Part shown: piece by piece, positions 45,121 through 49,741 of the stretch
Layout of the letters: each line of letters begins with the position of its first letter
How positions within the stretch are numbered: the first letter of the stretch is position 1
From: an uncultured Planctomycetota bacterium
Lineage (GTDB): Bacteria > Planctomycetota > Phycisphaerae > Sedimentisphaerales > UBA12454
DNA length: 49,741 nt
NCBI GenBank assembly: GCA_903847315.1
Contig: CAINDG010000054.1
Coordinates: 1 to 49,741 of the forward strand
Direction: 5' to 3'
Notes under the pieces: model-generated
What the model was told of the DNA's origin: nothing
Databases searched by the model: none
What the model saw: only the letters and a program-made list of their open reading frames with translations
Translations under genes and position numbers: made by a program

Positions 45121-46125
45121 TTACTTTAAATCCATAATTTTGCCCTTTTCGGCCGCTTCGCGAGCAATAAGGCAAATCTTAGTCAGCATAAAAGAAATTT
45201 CCTTGGCCTCTTCGTTGCTTTTGCCTGCGAGAAGATTCAAAAGGAATCTGCGGAATATCTTATCTTTTCCTTCGGGCAGCGGCTGCTCGAAAGTGCCCTT
45301 TTCATTGCTGATGACGAGGCAATTCTTTTTGGCCAGACTGGCTTCGAGAACGCCTTTAGTGCCGATGACTCTAATCCAGTCGTCGCCGTGCGTCGGAGCC
45401 GATTCAGGCCGGCAGTAATCAACGCTTATCGTAGCGTGTCCGCCGTTGCTCAGCTCAGCTATAAGGACGCAATTGTCCTCGCAGCCGGGCCTGTCAGGAT
45501 GGACAAGATTGCCTTTCATTGCGGCAACTTTCGTAAAATTCAATCCTGTAACAGAATTGATAAAGTCAAAAGCGTGTATTCCGACCCATCCTATTGTACC
45601 GCCGTATTTATCTTTTTCGCCGAACCAATCCGGCCTTGTGCCCCACTTATAACTCTTTCGGGCGTTTGCCAAAATTGCCTGGCCTATCGCGCCGCTGTCA
45701 TAAACCTGCTTTGCAGCAACAAACTGAGGGTCGCTTCGCATAGTCAGCATAGCCATAAGATTAATTTTGTTTTTCTCAACTGATTTGCGAACTTTTTCCA
45801 GAGTGCCAAAATCAAGAGCCAGAGGCTTTTCCGCGATTATATGGATGCCCATGTCAGCGACTTCCATAATAAGTTTGGGAATCAAATCGAGTCTTGTGCT
45901 GACTACCGCGACATCGGGCTTTAACTCCTTGAGCATCTGCTTATAGTCATCTTGATATACCTTTTTGTCGGCTGCGGGCGTAAGTTTGAGAAACTTGGAA
46001 ATATCCTCACCTGCATAAGCCGGCGCCATTCCAACCAAATCGGCCTCGTCCATACCGGTCAAATCACGAAATACCGCATCGATATGACCAAAGCCGCCTA
46101 TTGTAACTATTCGGATTTTTTTCAT
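45121..46125 (-). CDS. Gfo/Idh/MocA-family oxidoreductase
   Basis: A 334-residue NAD(P)-dependent sugar dehydrogenase-type protein. The N-terminal Rossmann fold opens KKIRIVTIGGFGHIDAVF, and the family motif is AEKPLAL near residue 95; the C-terminal alpha/beta domain follows. The substrate is unknown. AAAGGG lies 8 bp before the ATG. It follows the pectinesterase gene by 37 bp on the same strand, so it may process a pectin-derived sugar (inference). Confidence 0.9.
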   Translation of the reverse strand: MKKIRIVTIGGFGHIDAVFRDLTGMDEADLVGMAPAYAGEDISKFLKLTPAADKKVYQDDYKQMLKELKPDVAVVSTRLDLIPKLIMEVADMGIHIIAEKPLALDFGTLEKVRKSVEKNKINLMAMLTMRSDPQFVAAKQVYDSGAIGQAILANARKSYKWGTRPDWFGEKDKYGGTIGWVGIHAFDFINSVTGLNFTKVAAMKGNLVHPDRPGCEDNCVLIAELSNGGHATISVDYCRPESAPTHGDDWIRVIGTKGVLEASLAKKNCLVISNEKGTFEQPLPEGKDKIFRRFLLNLLAGKSNEEAKEISFMLTKICLIAREAAEKGKIMDLK

Positions 46126-46162
46126 AAGAAATACCCTTTACAAAAACCAGAAAATTTCCAAT

Positions 46163-47278
46163 TTACTTAGATTTAAGACCTGTCTTCGATTTATCAAGGC
46201 TGTCATTACAGCCGAAACTCTTTCGAAAATCAAGAATTTTCCGCAGCCATTTGTCGGTGGTTTTGCCATCAACTTTCATAAAGTTTTTCGGCAGAAACTT
46301 TTTGGCTTCCTTGTCGGTGAGCTGATGAGACCATTTTACGCGTGCCGCGGGATTAACGCCGGGGCCGGAACTTTTGTATTCCGCATAAAAAGCTGTCTTT
46401 TCTCTGTTGGGGTCGCGCCAGTTATCCCAGCCTTCAGGCTTTACACCCTTGTCGAGCCAGCAATTATAGTAAACCACTTTCGCGTATGGCCGCCAAGGTC
46501 TGCCGAGGTCCGTCATAACCCCATCGTTTGTCAGAATCCGGCAATTATAAAAGACGTAGCCGGTAGGCAGATTAGGTTCGGTGCCGGCGTGAGCGGTGAT
46601 ATGGCTGCTTTCTTTGGAACGTATCAGGCAATTTTCAAAAACGGCCTGGGCGTGGCCATATATAAAATCTGTACCGCCTTCAATATAACAATTCAAATAA
46701 TAATGCCGGCCTGAATGTGTCATTAGCGTGTCCTGCCCGCCGAGCAATCGGCAATTAACCACAAGAGCAGTATCGGAAACTATTTTTACAGTCTGCGCCT
46801 GAGGATGCGGGCCATAGGTATTCTCAACAGTAAGATTCTCCATAATAAACTCAGAACCCCAGGCCCTAAGCGTAGCACAATCAGCGCCGTATGTCCGCAA
46901 CCCGTCAGGCCTCATCATTTGTGCGTTGAGATTATAACTTATAATCGTTTTATACGGGTCGGTGCCCCGCAGCGTAATGAAAGGCTTGTTTTGGGGAATT
47001 TGTACGCGCTCTTTATAAAAGCCGGGTTTTATTAATACAACAACCCGTTTATTATTATCATTTGGAATTGAATTTACCGCCTTCTGTATCGAATTAAAAT
47101 CGGCAGGACCATTGGCATCCACCGTTATCTGACGGGTCTTGGCGGTTTCAAAAAGCTTAACTAATCCGGCCAGTTTTCCATCCGCCTGCCATGGTGTATT
47201 ATTATCCCCGGCAGCGAAAATCGTGCTCGCTTCCAGTAAAGATAAAATCAATACTAATCGAAAGATTCTGCTTGCCAT
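46163..47278 (-). CDS. Pectinesterase (CE8), secreted
   Basis: About 371 residues from ATG 47278 (MASRIFRLVLILSLLEASTIFAAG), a signal peptide with AAGGA about 7 bp upstream; a TTG six codons earlier is less likely. It removes methyl esters from pectin. The right-handed beta-helix shows the CE8 motifs GGQDTL, EGGTDFIYGHAQAVFE (active-site Asp) and LGRPWRPYAKVVYYN (active-site Arg). It pairs functionally with the pectate lyase gene at 37-38 kb, which needs demethylated pectin. Confidence 0.94.
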   Translation of the reverse strand: MASRIFRLVLILSLLEASTIFAAGDNNTPWQADGKLAGLVKLFETAKTRQITVDANGPADFNSIQKAVNSIPNDNNKRVVVLIKPGFYKERVQIPQNKPFITLRGTDPYKTIISYNLNAQMMRPDGLRTYGADCATLRAWGSEFIMENLTVENTYGPHPQAQTVKIVSDTALVVNCRLLGGQDTLMTHSGRHYYLNCYIEGGTDFIYGHAQAVFENCLIRSKESSHITAHAGTEPNLPTGYVFYNCRILTNDGVMTDLGRPWRPYAKVVYYNCWLDKGVKPEGWDNWRDPNREKTAFYAEYKSSGPGVNPAARVKWSHQLTDKEAKKFLPKNFMKVDGKTTDKWLRKILDFRKSFGCNDSLDKSKTGLKSK

Positions 47279-47548
47279 AAAGACATCCTTGTACAATTTG
47301 CTTCCATAGGAAAAACTAATTTACTCCATCAGCAGCCAATCATCAACAATATAAAGTATACTGAGAAGTGTATCTCTCTCATCCGTCAATAGAGTTTTTG
47401 CCGAAACTTTCAGCGTCTGGAAATGCAGGCACCGCCCACCCTTTGCTGAGCCCCAATAAAATGAAAAAAACAGGAAATACAGATTTCCCCCGATATTGTT
47501 TTTTTAGTATTTTCACGCTGAAGCAATGACACAACCCCCACTTATCCT

Positions 47549-47579
47549 TTCCCCCGAACAAGATCTCTTTCCGGGGGAA
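47549..47579 (-). terminator. Stem-loop downstream of the pseudopilin gene
   Basis: TTCCCCCG (47549-47556) and CGGGGGAA (47572-47579) form an 8-bp GC-rich stem with a 15-nt loop. The 364-bp stretch 47279-47642 contains this stem and no gene I can support. Confidence 0.4.
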
Positions 47580-47642
47580 CAGTACGGTTCTCGCCACGAC
47601 AATTTATGTCAGCTATTATCGGTGGTTATCCAGTCGTCCGTC

Positions 47643-48488
47643 TTACGGCTGAATCATCCTAAATATATTAAAGAAGAAATATCTGTAGTCTATGGTCGCA
47701 GTACCACCATTTGGTGGAGACCATCGGTCCCAAAGATCTGAAGTAAAAATCTTCGTGTCCGTACAGAAAACTACGTGACCATCCTTGAACAAAGCATTCA
47801 GACCATAAGAACCTCCCACCCTATGACTCGTCGAACTTTTCTTCCAGAGAAGGTCACTCATATACGGTATCTTTGCCTCCAATCCGTCCCAGCGTCTGGC
47901 ACTGTATGCAGGTGCGCCACCGGTAGGGGTACCGCTCGTAGGCGGTTTAACAGACGGGTCCGTCGGATAATAAGTAACTCCTATACGAACCCATTCATTC
48001 GATTGCGTCTTGTTAAACTCCTGAGGCAAAGTACCCCAGGGCGGAGGATTTGTGTAGGACTCGTATCTGTAAACTAAATCTACGTTAGACGGGCAATAAA
48101 ATATTCTTGCATCCTTTATGATGCCCTTCGCATACAGGCAAGCCAATTTCATTGGAAGAGGTTTGCTGGTAGAATCGCACTTCTCTGTATAGGTTGTTGG
48201 TACGGCCCTATATGCAGCATACGGATGGGCCTCATCAGCCGGTGTTGCGCTATAACGGCAAGTACCATAGTAAATGCTATCTGTGCCGCCATAATACGGC
48301 ATTATGTTGTTATACTCGCCGGCATACATAACCATACCAGAACCGACACTTTTGAATTGGTTCGAACAAATTACTCGCTTAGCCGACTCTCTGGCTTTAC
48401 TCATTGACGGAATAATTATCGCCAACAAAAGGGCGATAATCGCAATTACCACCAATAATTCAACAAGCGTAAAACCCTTTTTCTTCAT
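47643..48488 (-). CDS. Type II secretion-type pseudopilin (H-X9-DG domain)
   Basis: 281 residues. The N-terminus MKKKGFTLVELLVVIAIIAL is a prepilin leader with the Gly-Phe cleavage site and Glu5, followed by the hydrophobic helix. The C-terminus has the H-x-x...GLNALFKDGHVVF pattern of the prepilin-associated H-X9-DG domain abundant in Planctomycetota. These proteins occur in large families; their role (type II secretion-like apparatus or surface fibres) is not established. It lies between secreted polysaccharide-active proteins. Confidence 0.92.
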   Translation of the reverse strand: MKKKGFTLVELLVVIAIIALLLAIIIPSMSKARESAKRVICSNQFKSVGSGMVMYAGEYNNIMPYYGGTDSIYYGTCRYSATPADEAHPYAAYRAVPTTYTEKCDSTSKPLPMKLACLYAKGIIKDARIFYCPSNVDLVYRYESYTNPPPWGTLPQEFNKTQSNEWVRIGVTYYPTDPSVKPPTSGTPTGGAPAYSARRWDGLEAKIPYMSDLLWKKSSTSHRVGGSYGLNALFKDGHVVFCTDTKIFTSDLWDRWSPPNGGTATIDYRYFFFNIFRMIQP

Positions 48489-48552
48489 GGCACTTTTCCT
48501 TTGCCAAAAAATACAATGGTATACTAATTTCCCGACTATTTTCAGTTACCGC

Positions 48553-48584
48553 CATTGCGACCCCGAAAAACCGGGGTCGCAATG
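48553..48584 (-). terminator. Perfect stem-loop between the glycine-rich protein and pseudopilin genes
   Basis: CATTGCGACCCCG (48553-48565) and CGGGGTCGCAATG (48572-48584), a 13-bp perfect stem with a 6-nt AAAAAC loop. It is likely the terminator of the upstream minus-strand gene; the symmetric shape would also act in the other direction. Confidence 0.6.
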
Positions 48585-48620
48585 ACAGATAAACATCTCT
48601 ATAACTATTCTAAATAACTT

Positions 48621-49741
48621 TTACCAAGTAGAACAACCACCATTTGTTCTTCCGCGACATTCAAGCCACGACTGCACAAATGTGAACAATTCAGCCGGTT
48701 GCAGGTCGTATTCGTCCGGGGTTGTCTCACCGCCGCGAAGTGGTGTCATCCAGTCTTTAGCAAAGAACCAGAAGTCCAAATCATTAACTACGCAGTCATG
48801 GTTGATATCCCACGGCCACCAACCGTTAGAATCGACTACATGGTCAACATGGTTTGGTTCCTGACACCGCCAGCCAACTGTCTTGAACGACCATACATCA
48901 CTTGTAACCGCGGTATCAGTTACAACTTTCATATAGTACGTCTTATTGGGTAAAACAGACTTAACTGCAGTATGCTGACCACGGGTTGCGGATACCGATG
49001 TAACCGAAGTTGTCGGATTGGGATTAGTATCGCAGAAAAGCTCATCTGTTCCACCGCCGTAACCGGAGAACCATCCCACCACAATATCATTTGGTGAAGC
49101 GGGACAATAAACAAACTGGCTGCCATTCTTCGGAATCGGGGCAGAAGCCTTCTTGGGCAAATTACCTGAAGAACTATGAACAAAGACAGTTCCGTTCTGA
49201 CCATCATCAGCAAGGCTCGTTCCAATAGTCAACGGTGAAAAAGACGTTGAAGTTAGAGTGCCTTTAAGACCGCCGGTAACGCTGATTTTGTTTGGCTCCG
49301 GAATATTCTTGGTACCGCCATAGAGTATGGCTATACGACCGCCGGCGCCACCGCCGCCAGTACCATTTCCTTTCTCGTTGCCGTCGCCGCCATGACCACC
49401 TTTTGCACTAAGCGTGCCTTTAATGGTAACATTGGCATCAGTAATAATCTTAATAGAACCGCCTGAACCGCCGCCTGCTGCATACTGGACAGCAACTGGA
49501 ATATTGCCGCCATTGGCAAGTATCTGAGCATTTCCATCGATAATTACGTTCTTAGCGATAATTTCAAGACCACCACCGCCAGAGCCGGCAGAAATGCCGC
49601 CCGCACCATTAGGCCAGCCGCCGCTGCTGCCGCCAAATGGAACTGGTACTAAATAATCACCGTAAGAGGGGCCGCCGGAGAATATACCATAGTAGTAGCC
49701 TCGACCGCTTTCGCCGCCGGTGCCGCCATATCCGCCGCCGC
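48621..49741 (-). CDS. Secreted glycine-rich protein with dockerin-like C-terminus (5' part outside window)
   Basis: The minus-strand frame is open to the window edge, so only the last ~373 residues are seen. The first visible part is very Gly-rich with short strands (GGGGLEIIAKNVIID, GGSIKIITDANVTI, GGAGGRIAILYG), suggesting a beta-helix or similar fold. A ~100-residue beta-sandwich-like part follows. The C-terminus has DINHDCVVNDLDFWFFAKDW, a calcium-loop/dockerin-like motif seen at the ends of many planctomycete secreted proteins. An internal ATG-like codon at 49232 is not the true start. It is probably extracellular or surface bound. Confidence 0.85.
   Translation of the reverse strand, partial: GGGYGGTGGESGRGYYYGIFSGGPSYGDYLVPVPFGGSSGGWPNGAGGISAGSGGGGLEIIAKNVIIDGNAQILANGGNIPVAVQYAAGGGSGGSIKIITDANVTIKGTLSAKGGHGGDGNEKGNGTGGGGAGGRIAILYGGTKNIPEPNKISVTGGLKGTLTSTSFSPLTIGTSLADDGQNGTVFVHSSSGNLPKKASAPIPKNGSQFVYCPASPNDIVVGWFSGYGGGTDELFCDTNPNPTTSVTSVSATRGQHTAVKSVLPNKTYYMKVVTDTAVTSDVWSFKTVGWRCQEPNHVDHVVDSNGWWPWDINHDCVVNDLDFWFFAKDWMTPLRGGETTPDEYDLQPAELFTFVQSWLECRGRTNGGCSTW

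Noticed and set aside
47340-47480. Minus-strand stretch ending IVDDWLLME that resembles the tail of a dockerin-type protein
   Set aside because: Only a short similarity, no upstream coding signal or start, and no calcium-loop Asp pattern; too little to call a gene remnant.

Overview
The window looks like a chromosomal piece of a Planctomycetota bacterium, probably class Phycisphaerae (Sedimentisphaerales-like). This is inferred from the combination of PEP-CTERM surface proteins, a pseudopilin with an H-X9-DG-type C-terminus, a Kdo/LPS export gene block, and pectin/hemicellulose enzymes. I could not run a database search, so the taxonomic placement is an inference.

Layout. (1) 1-7.3 kb, nitrogen sensing and uptake: an APC-family permease with a PII domain fused to its C-terminus (cut by the window edge), a separate PII protein, two tandem amtB-glnK units that are a ~2.0 kb duplication, and glnA. 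Both amtB genes and glnA have a sigma-54 type -24/-12 promoter, each preceded by two 12-bp TACA-N4-TGTA palindromes exactly 30 bp apart. This looks like a small enhancer-dependent regulon. (2) 7.4-19.4 kb, a plus-strand glutamine-consuming operon: gltB, gltD, nadE, carB, carA. (3) 30.8-19.4 kb, a long minus-strand gene string: hpf, ptsN-like EIIA, ptsH, ptsI, a DUF2344 protein, rng, kdsD, kdsC, an oversized lptC-like protein, and an unusual histidine kinase / CoA-disulfide reductase / rhodanese fusion. (4) 36.2-31.1 kb, minus strand: uvrB, nadC, birA and a dihydrolipoamide dehydrogenase gene interrupted by one in-frame amber codon. (5) 36.3-36.6 kb: a non-coding transcription unit with its own promoter and terminator, possibly a 6S-like RNA. 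(6) 36.8-43.1 kb: a small membrane protein, a pectate lyase gene interrupted by one in-frame TGA, recJ, and a ~1.5 kb tandem duplication carrying two PEP-CTERM genes. The second copy drags along the first 47 bp of recJ. (7) 43.4-49.7 kb: tRNA-Arg(CCU), a GH43 glycosidase, a Gfo/Idh/MocA oxidoreductase, a pectinesterase, a pseudopilin and the C-terminal part of a secreted glycine-rich protein with a dockerin-like end.

How it fits together. Ammonium enters through two Amt channels gated by GlnK proteins, is fixed by GlnA and GOGAT, and glutamine nitrogen is then spent by NadE and carbamoyl-phosphate synthase. Both GlnK copies have Glu where the uridylylated Tyr51 of the T-loop should be, whereas the separate PII protein keeps that Tyr. 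This suggests a division of labour between an unmodified channel gate and a modifiable sensor. The PTS-type proteins (EI, HPr, EIIA) come without any membrane permease in view and with hpf, so they look regulatory. The right end is a plant-polysaccharide (pectin, xylan/arabinan) utilisation neighbourhood.

Most unusual observations: the permease-PII fusion; the three paired palindrome / sigma-54 control regions; the kinase-disulfide reductase-rhodanese fusion with a possible internal start; the structured RNA upstream of uvrB; two otherwise intact genes each broken by one stop codon; and the recJ-head/PEP-CTERM tandem duplication.
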